From Siphonodentalium dalli (Eukaryota > Mollusca > Scaphopoda > Gadilida > Siphonodentaliidae): a stretch of 64,000 bases of DNA. Position numbers and translations under genes: made by a program. Shown here in pieces: positions 1-11,474 of the stretch; position 1 is the stretch's first letter; each line of letters begins with the position of its first letter. The stretch lies in the NCBI GenBank assembly GCA_032622095.1, contig CP136065.1, positions 92,941,343 to 93,005,342 of the forward strand. The letters run 5' to 3'. The notes beneath the pieces are model-generated. The model was not told where the DNA came from and ran no database searches. It saw only the letters and a program-made list of their open reading frames with translations.

Positions 1-248
1 GGTATTATTCATATAATAATTGCATTGTTTCCTTGTGGACCTTTCCCTTCCCATTGTTTCCACAACATCTGCTACAATTATCCTCATGTTTGCATCATTT
101 ATGTGTGTCGAACAATAAGCCTTTAAAATAAACGAAAGATATTCTAGTTTATATTAGTAGCAATATGGAAACATGATATATGTTTTAATTATTAAAACTG
201 CATTCTAATATACTATCTCATCAATCATCCTCTGAATCCCTATTTCTT

Positions 249-686
249 TTAGTGATAGAACCTGCTGGATATGTACCGACATGATTTGTTGCTATTCTTA
301 AAAATATATACTCCTTCCATTGGTGCATACATAATACGTTGGTGTGCTTCCTCAAACTGATTCTTGTCCCGGGCAACACCCAAACGCTCGTCACAAATAC
401 GATCATAGTTTTGCCCAATGGCTTGTCTTTTTGAGTGATAGCATGTGACAATACACTGCTTACACGTGGTAGTTGTCAGTCGAGAAATATCCGGTGCACA
501 GTAGACGCGGTCGTGTGTCACATGGTTAAATATTTTCGTGGATATCTCAGTTATATTTGAAACTATCGAATGTATCGCTTTCTCAATTATATTCTGAGGG
601 AAGCGTGACCACCTGAACCAGAGACAACCCGACCCGGACGTACTTTTGGTGCAGTTTAACCGATTACCCTGGTCGGGTTGTCCCAA
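249..686 (-). other. Unrecognised ORF, 145 codons, doubtful
   Basis: An open frame on the minus strand with an ordinary-looking composition: scattered Cys, a TTTTCKQC stretch and a charged C-terminal half. I recognise no domain. It lies on the opposite strand to the transporter gene that follows and shows no clear splice sites. It may be a decayed transposon ORF or chance. I see no exon of the transporter in the first 1.6 kb, so that gene's upstream exons lie outside or were missed. Confidence 0.2.
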
Positions 687-1300
687 TTTTTTATTAAATA
701 TTGTTTGTAGTATTCACAATTTTTTCTTCAAATGAAATGTAAATTAATATTTTAAAAGAATAAATTACTTGATTTCTTTAAGTTGTCACTAAATATGCAT
801 AGTTTCGTATATGTGATTATCTTGTTCCACATTTTATATCTATATTGTTGTTCGTTGTGGATCACGTTGACAAGTCCCAAAAGCATACTATATCCCGTTC
901 AATTCTAGAATATGTATCACAACTACAAGTATCTATCATATTTACCCATTTATTTTATTCTTATATTAAATTGTGTTGAGAATGTAATATTTTATTTCCT
1001 GTGTCGGGTTGTGGTTTGAAACCTGAAACTATGCTAGTCTCTAGTTTCAAGGATAACAATATGTGGACAAATGCGCTAAATAATTTCACAAGGGCTTTAA
1101 ATGCTATAGGTGAAACTACATTAAGTCACACAGAATCGGGTCCAGATTCTACTTCTGGTCTCAATTCGTTAGTATGTACCAATAAAGAGCATTAATTTTC
1201 AATCTAGTTCTGATATGGTAACTATAAATATCGTAAGATTTTACCATCTCACATCCCAGGTCATGATGGATACTATTAATCTTGATGACATTTGGAAAGG
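687..1300. other. AT-rich stretch, no gene seen
   Basis: Low-complexity AT-rich sequence. A 64-codon plus frame at 1001-1195 has no recognisable motif, no fit to the transporter fold and no acceptor in matching phase, so it is not called as an exon. Confidence 0.5.
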
Positions 1301-1545
1301 ATGCTGGTCATCACGCGGGCTCTCGGAGAAGGATCCCATGATGTTACTGGCGTTTCCATTCTAGAGTAATTCCCCTTTGTTCATTTGGAAATGTTGGTTT
1401 TTCGTCCGTCGGGGGACATATCTCAGCCAAATGTTATGAGTTCCCAATGAAATTTGGCAAGGATGTTGGTCACCATGATATCTTGGATAGAGGTTTCCAA
1501 AGAAGTTTCCATTCCTGTTTGATTCACAATCGCAGTCCTGATACA
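1300..1545. repeat. Dispersed repeat family R1, copy 1
   Basis: Contains the phrase pattern ttctagagt-aattc..ttgttcatttggaaat followed by ..tttcgtccg and ..caatgaaatttggcaaggatg. Diverged versions recur at 8560-8830 and, in part, inverted at 16790-16990. It is non-coding and of unknown class. Confidence 0.5.
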
Positions 1546-1618
1546 TTGTTAGAAAACACAAGCGGATTCAAGATAATTTAAAATGTTAAGTATCCTTTAT
1601 TTAATGTTATGTTTGTAG

Positions 1619-1705
1619 ATAACAGGTTTGGTGTTGGGAGCAACAAGTGCGCCGCTAAATGCATTATATCTAATGGCAGGATTGTTTCCGTGTGTTCATG
1701 CGAGG
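1619..1705 (+). CDS. Sodium/solute symporter (SLC5 family), exon A
   Basis: First visible exon of a gene continuing at 2555, 6115, 9901 and 10290. It is bounded by tttgtag and by gtaagt. The 29 codons read ITGLVLGATSAPLNALYLMA then GLFPCVHAR. This matches the penultimate membrane helix and the cytoplasmic FPxxxxxG loop of SLC5 Na+-coupled transporters, most like the monocarboxylate/multivitamin (SMCT, SMVT) branch. Members move small organic anions, vitamins or iodide with Na+ across the plasma membrane through a LeuT-fold bundle. The exon ends in phase 0. The N-terminal substrate-binding helices are not in the window, so the substrate cannot be named. The five exons together encode about 219 residues of a protein usually near 600. 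Confidence 0.82.
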
Positions 1706-2554
1706 GTAAGTACCTTGTAAACGGCTGACATATAATACCTTCTGAACTAATATGTGGTAGTCTGTGTTTGTGATGCCTAAAACAAATGCCACACGTGAAC
1801 AGGTGAAATTACATTACACCCGCTCATATATAGTGTCCAAGCCTTTATTTGAACCTACTATTTTTTTTTTTTTATCATGTTGTGTGCACCCAAGTAGGTT
1901 GTTAAATACAATAACGTCTTGTATATGGACCATGTGTGGATCAGAACACTTAATGAATTAAGTGATAGAAATCATCGCATCAAAAAGAAAAAAAGTTCAC
2001 ATTTTAAATATGGCCATCTTTGGATTTGTTTTCTTTACATGACTAAATCATTCGGCATTCCCTAAAGGCCACATCCCTCATCGGATCGTAACCAAACTTT
2101 ATATGGATCTTCGGAGTGACAATTGGGTGGGAGCAATTTTATTCGAATTTTTTTTTTTAAACATAGCCGTCAGCAGCCATCTAAGATTTTACATTTGAAC
2201 TCAATGACCTGCCCTGCAGCCAACAGTTATCGGAGAATTGTTATGAAATTTTACAGTCATATTCAGGATCCCCTCTAGATGGGAGCTATTCAATTTGAAT
2301 GATTCTCTATTAAAACGGGGCTGTTTGTAGACATCTTGGATTTTACTCTTTGCATGACTAAATATTTATGCATGTCGTACAGCCGACATTTTTCATCCAA
2401 TTGATTCCAAACGACATAAGTCTTTGCGAGTTAACCCTCTAGTATTACTTAAACATTTCAACTGTCTGCATTCCTAATCGCTCCATTGACTATAATTCAT
2501 GGGATTATCCACTCTCCAAGTTGAGCTACAGTGTCGTTGACACTTTCATTTCAG
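1706..2554 (+). other. SLC5 intron A-B
   Basis: Starts gtaagt and ends tttcag. Part of it (2040-2500) is a dispersed repeat (family R2). No other gene seen. Confidence 0.7.
2040..2500. repeat. Dispersed repeat family R2, copy 1
   Basis: Shares ordered phrases with 18280-18560 and 19240-19640: ccctcatcggatcg, ccaaactttatatggatctt, tgggagc, a T run, then a gccatct phrase. Unknown class, non-coding. Confidence 0.5.
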
Positions 2555-2805
2555 GGGGCTATTATAACCTCAGTGATTGTGTCATTATTGTCGCTATGGT
2601 TATCATTCGGGAAAACGTTTTCCACGAAATTGGAGCCACCACCCACGTTACCATCGGCACCCACTGATTTGTGTTATATGTACCTAAGCAACACAACAGA
2701 ATACCATAATGTAACCACGACAACCACATGGCCGTATTCAGCTTCCAACACAACAAGTGTTCCGTCCATTGACCTTAGTTCCCATTCACAACAGGAACCA
2801 GATAG
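2555..2805 (+). CDS. SLC5 symporter, exon B: helix plus glycosylated outer loop
   Basis: Acceptor ttttcag-like (atttcag), donor ag|gtaagt, 251 nt, entering in phase 0 and leaving in phase 2. It begins GAIITSVIVSLLSLWLSFGK, a membrane helix that follows directly on the FP..G loop of exon A, as in SLC5A8-like proteins. A Pro/Ser/Thr-rich outer loop follows with three N-glycosylation sequons (NTT, NVT, NTT). Such a loop before the last helices is typical of the SMCT/SMVT branch. A start codon is not expected: the in-frame GTG at 2531 lies in the intron. Confidence 0.82.
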
Positions 2806-3104
2806 GTAAGTTTGTACATTATTCCAATAAGTACATTCATTTGATGAAAGCTAACTTGATGTTGGTATGAATACCATGAATAGAAGTTGCCATGAACCGA
2901 TAACCGTGTGAACTAGGACCCTCATGTTCAACCCCCATAGGGATAACCCACACGATCATTTCTGGATATCCAAGGAGATGAATCTAAATTGGTTTCTCTC
3001 ACGATATGATTTCTTAAGATGACCATTCATTCGATGTTCTACAAAACAGTTTCTTCAAGTCAAGATCGTCGAGGTTCTCGAGTGTAATTATTAGAGTCAG
3101 GAAC

Positions 3105-3580
3105 CTTCATCACTGTATATAATGTAATCCGTAAACCGTCGCTTCATCACTGTATATAATGTAATCCGCAAACCGTCGCTTCAGTAACCTACGTCACTGT
3201 ATATAATGTAATCCGTAACCCGTCGCCTCAGCACTGTATATAATGTAATCCGTAAACCGTCGCTTCAGGAACCTAAATCACTGTATATAATGTAATCCGT
3301 AAACCGTCGCTTCAGAAACCTAAATCACTGTATATAATGTAATCCGTAAACCGTCGCTTCAGGAACCTACATCACTGTATATAATGTAATCCGTAAACCG
3401 TCTCTTCAGGCGTTCAGGAACCTACATCACTGTATATAATGTAATCCGTAAACCGTCTCTTCAGGCGTTCAGGAACCTACATCACTGTATATAATGTAAT
3501 CCGTAAACCGTATCTTCAGGCGTTCAGGAACCTACATCACTGTATATAATGTAATCCGTAAATCGTCGCTTCAGGCGTGC
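3105..3580. repeat. Minisatellite, about 10 units of 37/46/55 bp
   Basis: Core actgtatataatgtaatcc followed by gtaaaccgtcgcttcag, about ten copies. The length classes differ by whether gaacctaa/cat and an extra gcgttcag block are present. The 55-bp class is confined to the 3' end, suggesting recent local expansion. Confidence 0.9.
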
Positions 3581-3834
3581 GGGTGGGATGAGCTAGATAT
3601 TTTGTTGCAGGATTTATTCTACTTGCGAGTGAAGAGGATTATGTCCATTTTACGAACATCTAGTAAATGGTTGAGGTGCGTTTGATGTTAAAATATCGGG
3701 GCATATATACAATCGATACCTATTTTCCTTATCGTTTTGCTATGGTTTAAACAAACTTAAAAATAAAAACCGTTTGGGTTAGCCACATGATTTGGTGAAT
3801 TAGGTTCATGGCCTGGATTATGTGAACACTGATT

Positions 3835-5630
3835 GATTTCATGCAATATATGAATATGCTGGGTCTCATTTCATGCAATATATGAATATGCTGGGTCCCA
3901 TTTCATGCAATATATGAATATGCAGGGTCCCATTTCATGCAATATATGAACATGCTGGGTCCCATTTCATACAATATATGAATATGCTGGGTCACATTAC
4001 GTGTAATATATGAATATGCTGGGTTCGATTTCATGCAATATATGAATATGCTGGGTTCGGTTTCATGCAATATATGAATATGCTGGGTCCAATTTCATGC
4101 AATATCTGAATATGCTGGGTCCCATTTCATGCAAAATATGAATATGCTGGGTTCGATTGCATGCAATATATGAATATGCTGGGTTCGATTTCATGCAATA
4201 TATGAATATGCTGGGTTCGATTTCATGCAATATGTGAATATGCTGGGTTCGATTTCATGCAATATATGAATATGCTGGGTTCGATTTCATGCAATATATG
4301 AATGTGCTGTGTTCGATTTCATGCAATATATGAATATGCTGGGTTCGATTTCATGCAATATATGAAGATGCTGGGTTCGATTTCATGCAATATATGAATA
4401 TGCTGGGTTCGATTTCATGCAATATATGAATATGCTGGGTTCGATTTCATGCAATATATGAAGATGCTGGGTTCGATTTCATGCAATATATGAATATGAT
4501 GGGTTCGATTTCATGCAATATATGAATATGCTGGGTTCGATTTCATGCAATATATGAATATGCTGGGTTCGATTTCATGCAATATATGAATATGATGGGT
4601 TCAATTTCATGCAATATATGAATATGCTGGGTTCGATTTCATGCAATATATGAATATGCTGGGTTCGATTTCATGCAATATATGAATATGCTGTGTTCGA
4701 TGTCATGCAATATATGAATATGCTGGGTTCTATTTCATGCAATATATGAATATGCTGTGTTCGATTTCATGCAATATATGAATATGCTGGGTCCCATTTC
4801 ATGCAATATATGAATATGCTGGGTCTCTTTTCATGTAATATTTGATTATGCTGGGTTCGATTTCATGCAATATATGAATATGCTGGGTTCGATTTCATGC
4901 AATATATGAATATGCTGGGTTCGATTTCATGCAATATATGAATATGCTGGGTTCGATTTCATGCAATATATGAATATGCTGGGTTCGATTTCATGCAATA
5001 TATGAATATGCTGGGTTCGATTTCATGCAATATATGAATATGCTGGGTTCGATTTCATGCAATATATGAATATGCTGGGTTCGATTTCATGCAATATATG
5101 AATATGCTGGGTCCCATTTCATGCAATATATGAATATGCTGGGTCCCATTTCATGCAATATATGAATATGCTGGGTTCGATTTCATGCAATATATGAATA
5201 TGATGGGTTCGATTTCATGCAATATATGAATATGCTGGGTTCGATTTCATGCAATATATGAATATGCTGGGTTCGATTTCATGCAATATATGAATATGCT
5301 GTGTTCGATTTCATGCAATATATGAATATGCTAGGTCCCTGTTCATGCAATATATGAATTTGCTGGGTCCCATTTCATGCAATATATGAATATGCTGGGT
5401 CCCTTTTCATGTAATATATGAATATGCTAGGTCCCATTTCATGCAATATATGAATATGCTGGGTTCGATTTCATGCAATATATGAATATGCTGGGTTCGA
5501 TTTCATGCAATATATGAATATTCTGTGTTCGATTTCATGCAATATATGAATATGCTGGGTTCGATTTCATTAAATATATGAATATGCTGGGTTCGATTTC
5601 ATGCACTATAAATTTGAATATTCTGGGTTA
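3835..5630. repeat. 32-bp satellite array, about 56 units
   Basis: Nearly unbroken head-to-tail repeat of a 32-bp unit containing tttcatgcaatatatgaa and tatgctgggt. Units end in either tcga or ccca/ctca. The tcga type fills the centre in blocks, with the ccca type at the start and in islands near 4785 and 5110-5160. The half-palindrome ttcat...atgaa is conserved. The last unit degrades near 5620. Confidence 0.95.
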
Positions 5631-5785
5631 TAGTTCATACTTTGTAATTGTTCATGGAATAAATACCGTAGACCGAGTGCCCAGATGGTTTCCATTACGC
5701 TATCGCATACGAAATGTTTGATGTCTTCCATTTGGTATCACCCTCGAGCCATCGCAGAAATCCTGTTTAAACTATGTTAGAAATG

Positions 5786-6114
5786 TCCCCTTTCAGTCAT
5801 GGAGTTGACGTGCTATATAACCTATCAGTCTTTGAATTGAGGTACTTTATAGGCCTTCGGCATGCCTTTATTTCAAAATGGGAGTTTGTATGCTGTAGAG
5901 CCTTTCAATATTGGAGTTGACGTGCTGTTTTGCCTTTCGTCATACTTGCCTTTCAGTCTTGGATTGACGTGCTGTATAACTTTTCATCGCACGTTCCTTT
6001 CAGTCTTGAATTGACGGGCTGTATAACCTTTCGCCACACGCTCCTTTCAATCTTGGGGTTGAGGTGCTGTATGGCATTTCAGCATACATTCCTTCCAGTG
6101 TACTTTCATTTCAG
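5786..6114. repeat. Decayed tandem copies of the exon C acceptor and 5' end
   Basis: At least six diverged copies of cctttcag + tcttggagttgacgtgctgt occur at about 5788, 5821, 5900, 5948, 5997 and 6043, roughly 46-49 bp apart where best kept. The last copy in the series is the real acceptor and first 45 nt of exon C (6108 onward). Several keep a plausible tttcag acceptor. Confidence 0.8.
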
Positions 6115-6215
6115 TCTTGGAGTTGACGTGATGTATAGCCTTTCAGCGTACGTTTACAACCCGCTGATGATATGCGTGGGCGTTATTCTGGGGAATGTTA
6201 TAAGTTTAATTCTTG
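6115..6215 (+). CDS. SLC5 symporter, exon C: last transmembrane helix
   Basis: 101 nt between atttcag and gtgagt. One base completes the codon split after exon B, then 33 codons, then one base carried over, so the phase is consistent on both sides. It encodes LGVDVMYSLSAYVYNPLMIC followed by a long hydrophobic run. It corresponds to the conserved YSLSYxxY motif and final helix of the SMCT-type SLC5 proteins. The upstream boundary is chosen as the acceptor that gives the right phase; the earlier decoy tttcag sites lead into stops or lose the family motif. Confidence 0.82.
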
Positions 6216-6407
6216 GTGAGTCTAACAATATATTAACACCTATATTGTATTTTTGATTACCAAAGTATGTCCACTACCTAGAGATACTTTCCACAGCACC
6301 AAAGAATTGTTAAAGAAAAAAACACACACGGATTGAACATAATTATTTTGAAAATCAACAAATCCCATATTCTGCTTACCATGCGAATAAAACATGAACA
6401 TTAATTG

Positions 6408-6488
6408 CATCATCATTATCACCAGCATCATCATCATACCATCATCATCATCATCCATTCATCATCTGCATCATCATCATAATCATCA
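6408..6488. repeat. CAT/ATC trinucleotide microsatellite
   Basis: Interrupted (tca)n run. Read on the minus strand it makes Asp/Met-rich frames that are not genes. Confidence 0.9.
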
Positions 6489-6744
6489 AGATGAGGCGAT
6501 TAAGTCGCCATGCATGACTTCTGCCCCTTTACACATTATAAAGGAACTGATGAGCATATGTAGCTGATTTAATAGTTATTAGTTAATAATGGCAGTTGGC
6601 CATGCACATATCGCTCATGTCAAAAGTTGTTGTCAAGTAGCTCCTTTAACTGTCGTAGCGCTTTGGTGGAAACATTATCAGGCAAAGTGTTCCAATTTGT
6701 GATGGCGCTCTGAAAAATGAAAAAACAATTGTGAAGCTGAATTC

Positions 6745-7145
6745 TTCAATGTCGGATGGTTTCGTGCATAAAGACACCCAAACGTGCAAAAAGACACACA
6801 TGATCTCTCAAATGTGCAAACATGCATTCACACAGTATCTCCCAACTATGCAGAAAGTCACCCAGCTTCTCAGTCTCATAAAAAATCGATTTGCAAATAG
6901 TCACGTGTTAATTATTTTTACTATAATTATTTGTTTTAGTAAAATTTCAATGGAATTTGAATGGGTATTTCAACCGTGTTGAGTTAAAACTGTCGCAGAC
7001 GAACGAGACTTTGAGATGTTGTGTGACTTTTTGCACATTTGGGAGCTCCTGAGTTTCTTTTTGCACGTTTCAGAGCTCCTATGTGTCTTTTTGCACGTTT
7101 GAGATATCCTGTGTGTCTTTTGTACGATACCATCCGATAATGACA
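6745..7145. repeat. Imperfect inverted repeat (foldback), about 135-bp arms
   Basis: The left arm (about 6745-6880: tcggatggtttcgtgcataa, aaacgtgcaaaaagacacac) is matched in reverse complement by about 7000-7145. A spacer of roughly 120 bp separates them. Each arm is itself a short tandem of gtgcaaaaagacac. Terminal duplications were not found. Confidence 0.65.
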
Positions 7146-7630
7146 CATTAAGCCACAGTTAACAAGTCGGTCGCATTATGGTACATTGAAGAAGGTCGTT
7201 AACTATTTGGTAGCGCGACTTTGGACTGACTATATTGCTCTGGAGTGTTCAAATAACATTACTAACACATAGACGTACGTACACCACTAAGACCCCACAA
7301 GAACATGCAAAATAATATGCTGAGCATAAAATAATGGACGAAAGCATATTTTAGGACCGCTCTTTGATATTCACCGCTAATTACCCCTTTACACGTTAAA
7401 TGGATTCTCTCATTCAGTTATAAAGGTATACATTGGAACGGTCTATATTATTCATTTGAAGGGATGTTCAGGTAAATGAGCAGACGACAGACACTATGAT
7501 GAAAAGATAATTCAAGTATTCAATGCTTTGGTAGAAAATGTTAAGACCTATTATCGTTTGTTGAACTTATTATCTGAATCGTTCAAGGGATCGACTACTC
7601 GTCAAGAGTATTTAGTATAGAAAGGGTTAA

Positions 7631-8213
7631 AGGGGTACTGTACGCCATTTGCATTAAATTTCCGGTGACAACAACGATCTAATATCGATAATATATAGAA
7701 ACATAAGTAATTTGAGTCGAAGATGTATTCTGTAAACGCTCAGGTTAATATGCTATCTTAAAATTTAATAATTTAAAAGTTAATAATTTGATATAAATTG
7801 AATTTATGACTGGAGCCATAAAATGGCGTCAATTAAATTACGAATTTCCGTAATCAAAATAAAGTAATTGAGGGATACTGGATGTTAAACCGATCGCACA
7901 CACGATTGCTTAAAATATTATAATGATACGGGGAGAACACTCAAGTCACTCACTGACTAGCGACGATACAATACCTTAAATGATTATATTGGACTAGTAT
8001 GCCTATAATATAACTTTTATTTGATTCATTTGGTTGAAAACTGTACAAAAATTACTCGACAACGACAATTTGTATTTTTGCATTCCGGTAAATTTGTCAT
8101 CCGTAACACTACTTCGTACTCAACAGACTTTCAAATAATGAAAATATTGTTACCTTATTCTCTGACTCGGAGACTATAGAAACCAACAACAACATTTGGC
8201 GTACAGTACCCCT
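7631..8213. mobile_element. TTAA-flanked MITE, family T1 (piggyBac-type)
   Basis: 583 bp with a perfect 17-bp terminal inverted repeat, AGGGGTACTGTACGCCA, and TTAA on both sides (7627-7630 and 8214-8217). A TTAA target duplication is diagnostic of the piggyBac superfamily. No transposase frame, so it is non-autonomous. A distant relative is at 49957-50936. Confidence 0.8.
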
Positions 8214-8559
8214 TTAATGGGTGATGAAACCAAGAACCATATTTACCGCAAACCGACAATTTTTTTAATCTTAATCTTGCTATGGACTGAGTGGGTTCAT
8301 AGGTTCGACACAATTATACCGTTTGCATCTGTCCGTCCGTGCATGCGCTGCAAATTTGAGCCTCATGTGGTTGGTCAGGGGAGGAGCCTAAGACAAAAGA
8401 AAGTTTACAATGATCAACCGCCTAATGTCAAACTAACCACCTTATGTCGTTTAATTTAGGAGTTAAGTGTGGTCATAAGTTGTCAAAAACAACAAAAGAA
8501 AGACCATGTGTGACCGCCTGAACGTCCGACCGATATCTGTCCAGCTCATGACTTGAAAA

Positions 8560-8830
8560 GTGGTGCTCGGATCTCAGTGGAATTTGGTATGGATGTTCAC
8601 TAATATGAGGACATTCAATGGAGTGTTCGGTCGTTTTGTTCGGGTTTTCTGTTCTAGAGTTATTCATCTTTGTTTATCTGGAAATATTGGCTTTTTTGTC
8701 TGTGCAAGCATATATATCCACCACCGGTAGTTGGATCTCAATGAAATTTGATATGGATGTAACAGGGGGTTCACTACTGTATTTAGTACAATGCGATTAT
8801 ATTCCGTCCGACTTTTTTTAGTGGTGCTAT
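8560..8830. repeat. Dispersed repeat family R1, copy 2
   Basis: Two internal sub-copies of (c/g)gatctcaatgaaatttg(g/a)tatggatg and ttctagagttattcatcttt. Overlapping short frames are not genes. Confidence 0.5.
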
Positions 8831-9900
8831 CCCCCTTTTTCAACATGCACAATTTTATCCGATTATGTATTCCTACATTTTCTGGTCAATTTGTGTTTAA
8901 CATGGGGTCACCCTTAATGTAGCCCAGTTGTACTGCGCTGGGTATCCTTGGTGCCATTGGGACAGTCCCACCTCCAGTTTTAGACTTGTCAAACAATTCA
9001 AAAACGTCCCATGAGTACTGGGTCAGTTGGAAATTTACAACCCGACACAATTGATTTTGAACTAAAGTATAAAATTATGCTACTTTTGGTCTAAAACTAA
9101 AAAACTCCCCACTAATTACTGGTTGGAAAATCAAACTATGACAATAATTCCAATCTATAATTCACTGTATAATTGGTGTGAAATTCCAACTAATTCATGC
9201 TATTACCCTATGTGTATAGTTTCTACATTTATTGGGTCACAATAAAACATGTTCAGACAGGTTCAGCAATTAAAACACGTTCAGTTCTACGATCTTGGAG
9301 ATGGTGTATTTGTAATAAAGTATATAAGTTGCACTGCTATTGTTACTGGACGATAGTTGTTTTATTCACACAATACGTATATTTTATTTTGTTACAATAA
9401 TACATACAAACAAATTGAAATGCCAGTCATATTTATTGTGCGGGAGTGATGGTATACTATGAATAAACCAATTTCCCAGTATGTGAATGCTTTGTTTAAT
9501 ATCTGCTGTCTCATTTTGATACAGTAATATTATGAACAATACAGACTTGAGAGTTCTCCCTCGCAGTGGACCTCTGAAGAGAGTAGACAGAGGCAAACAC
9601 TGTTGTACAAAGATGGGCACAACTAATCATCAATGTGTAGGTCATATTGACCTAAACTCTTTGGAAAGTTATAATCAGGCCAGATTGACAGTACCTTGGG
9701 AACATTTTCAACTCTCGGCCTAAAAAATTAATACTTTATATGTTACTTTAAAATAGTCCTAATTTACACTCAATATATTTGTTTGAAAATCAACCTATCA
9801 GAATAATTTCAGCTTATTGTCCAGAATATAGGCATGTAAAAAATATTCAACAATGTATGAATGCCCTTACCAACGCTCACATTAACACTTTTGTTTACAG

Positions 9901-10025
9901 GTCACAAGAAGGGAGATATAGTTGATAAGAGATACATATCCAAGTGGGTTCTTAATATTCCATTCTTAGCTAAATTTACAAACCACAGGCCTAATGATGA
10001 AGAGAGCGAGAAAAAAGAAATGCAT
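9901..10025 (+). CDS. SLC5 symporter, exon D: cytoplasmic tail
   Basis: 125 nt after ttgtttacag. Two bases complete the Gly codon begun in exon C, and the exon ends in phase 0 before gtatgt. It reads GHKKGDIVDKRYISKWVLNI and then a charged stretch. The VDxRYI pattern just after the last helix matches the VDPRYI/VDPRLI segment in the C-terminal tail of SLC5A8-like transporters, confirming the family call independently of the helices. Reading through the donor would give only three more codons before a stop, so a short isoform is possible. Confidence 0.82.
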
Positions 10026-10289
10026 GTATGTATATAGTATCCTCTGTTTTAGTTTCACTTTTCTCAATGATCACATATTTTGGTTTTTCAATTTTGTTAA
10101 CATTTCTGAAAATGGCTAAATAAAATCAGAAATAGCCAAAAAAATTACCAAAAGTAATGTCTAGCCAGTGTAAACCCTGAAATATGTATATACACTCTTC
10201 ATAAATATAAAACACTTACCGAAACTATAAACATTTATTTCTGTCCTCTTGGTTTCTCACAGATAATTGAGTGATTATGTATTTTTCAG

Positions 10290-10385
10290 TCTGTGAAACT
10301 AATGGAAGGAGAGATCCAGGAATTCCGGCATCAAAGTCTAGGAGGACAGAATATAGATGATGCCACTGATTTTACAAAAATATAG
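10290..10385 (+). CDS. SLC5 symporter, terminal exon E
   Basis: Acceptor tatttttcag, phase 0, 31 codons then TAG at 10383-10385. It encodes SVKLMEGEIQEFRHQSLGGQ followed by NIDDATDFTKI. An acidic/polar cytoplasmic end with a short terminal peptide is usual in this family. There is no strong second candidate. A polyadenylation hexamer lies 0.58 kb downstream. Confidence 0.75.
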   Translation, partial: SVKLMEGEIQEFRHQSLGGQNIDDATDFTKI

Positions 10386-10551
10386 TTTAGACAACAGCAA
10401 TTTTAACAGTCTGTTTTACAAACCAATCCTACAACTTTTTAGTTACTGGTTTATGCTCATGTTGGTTACAATATGAAGCATGTGGTATAAATCAACTTTT
10501 ATTTTACTTTCCCCTTCATTCCTATTATTTAACCCTTTCAGTGCCAAGTCC

Positions 10552-10640
10552 GATTTTTGTATCAACCCATATTTCCTTGATCATTTTTCAAATTTATTGA
10601 TTATAATCATGTGATACATTGATGGAAAGAGCTCTTAGAC
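10552..10640. repeat. Dispersed repeat R3, copy 1
   Basis: gatttttgtatcaacc.atatttccttga through gatggaaagagctctta is repeated almost exactly at 53933-54020. The text before it (ttaaccctttcagtg) resembles one end of the TTAA hairpin family. Confidence 0.8.
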
Positions 10641-10966
10641 GTTATGGCCATTTTGCACTGGAAAAAAATATGATGGGGAATGTAGTGAAATCCATAAAAC
10701 TGACTTCATACAAAGGGTATTATCATACACAATCCTAGAACATCATACATTGTTATAAACATTGATTTACACTTGTTCGGTTGTACTAATTTCTGAGTTC
10801 CGAGAATGAATGATGTCAGCCTACTAGTGTGCTGAATTAGGACCATACTCCATACAGATGTATAGCACACAGTGTACATTTTAGGCCATACTCATTACTG
10901 TAGTATAGCAGACAATAGGTTAAACTCTTTTATAAAAGAAATACTTCAGATAATTTTTATGATTGA

Positions 10967-10972
10967 AATAAA
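10967..10972 (+). promoter_or_regulatory. Candidate poly(A) signal of the SLC5 gene
   Basis: AATAAA in an AT-rich 3' region downstream of the stop at 10385. One of several possible sites. Confidence 0.35.
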
Positions 10973-11474
10973 AGTTTTCATTTTAAAAATAAATTGTGAA
11001 ATTAGGCGGTAATGATGAATATTTAAAGAAAACAAATCCCCCTACTGCATCTAATTTTTTCCACTCAAATGTTCGTAAACCAGGCTATAATATTTGTGCG
11101 GCCTTAAATTGTTTTAGTTTCTCCATATATATGTTACAATTCAGTTGTTTTGCTTGATACGGGGGAATTAAATGACCCATATGGCACTTGCAGTGGGTAA
11201 ATGTGCAAAACATAACTATTGTTATGTAAACAAAACTGTTCCAGTGATTTGTCAACAAACATTGCTAACGCTGTAAGTTAAAATATTTTATTCTGAATAT
11301 GATTTTCAGAATATTTTTCAATGCTTTTACCTATTCCATTGTTCACAGTCTTTTGATTTTTGATTAAATTTTGGTATCTTAATATTGTTCTTTTATTGGT
11401 ATTTCCACTGTAACAGTAATATTTATATAACATAGGACTTGATGTATGAAATCTCATTACTGCAGAATTATTAA

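Larger units (their letters stand above)
2806..6114 (+). other. SLC5 intron B-C, satellite-rich
   Basis: A 3.3-kb intron, over two thirds of it tandem repeats (separate entries at 3105-3580, 3835-5630 and 5786-6114). The donor gtaagt and the acceptor atttcag bracket it. Confidence 0.75.
6216..9900 (+). other. SLC5 intron C-D
   Basis: 3.7-kb intron (gtgagt...tttacag) holding a CAT microsatellite, an imperfect foldback, a TTAA-flanked MITE and one R1 repeat. No other coding sequence recognised. Confidence 0.7.

Noticed and set aside
1001-1195. 64-codon plus frame as an upstream SLC5 exon
   Set aside because: No similarity to any SLC5 segment and no acceptor/donor pair in the required phase.
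3835-5630. CRISPR-like appearance of a regular 32-bp repeat
   Set aside because: Units are directly adjacent with no unique spacers, and the context is a eukaryotic intron: a satellite.
3835-5630. B-box-like ggttcgattt in each satellite unit (tRNA-like)
   Set aside because: It differs from the B box at the last fixed base and there is no A box at a suitable distance in the 32-bp unit.
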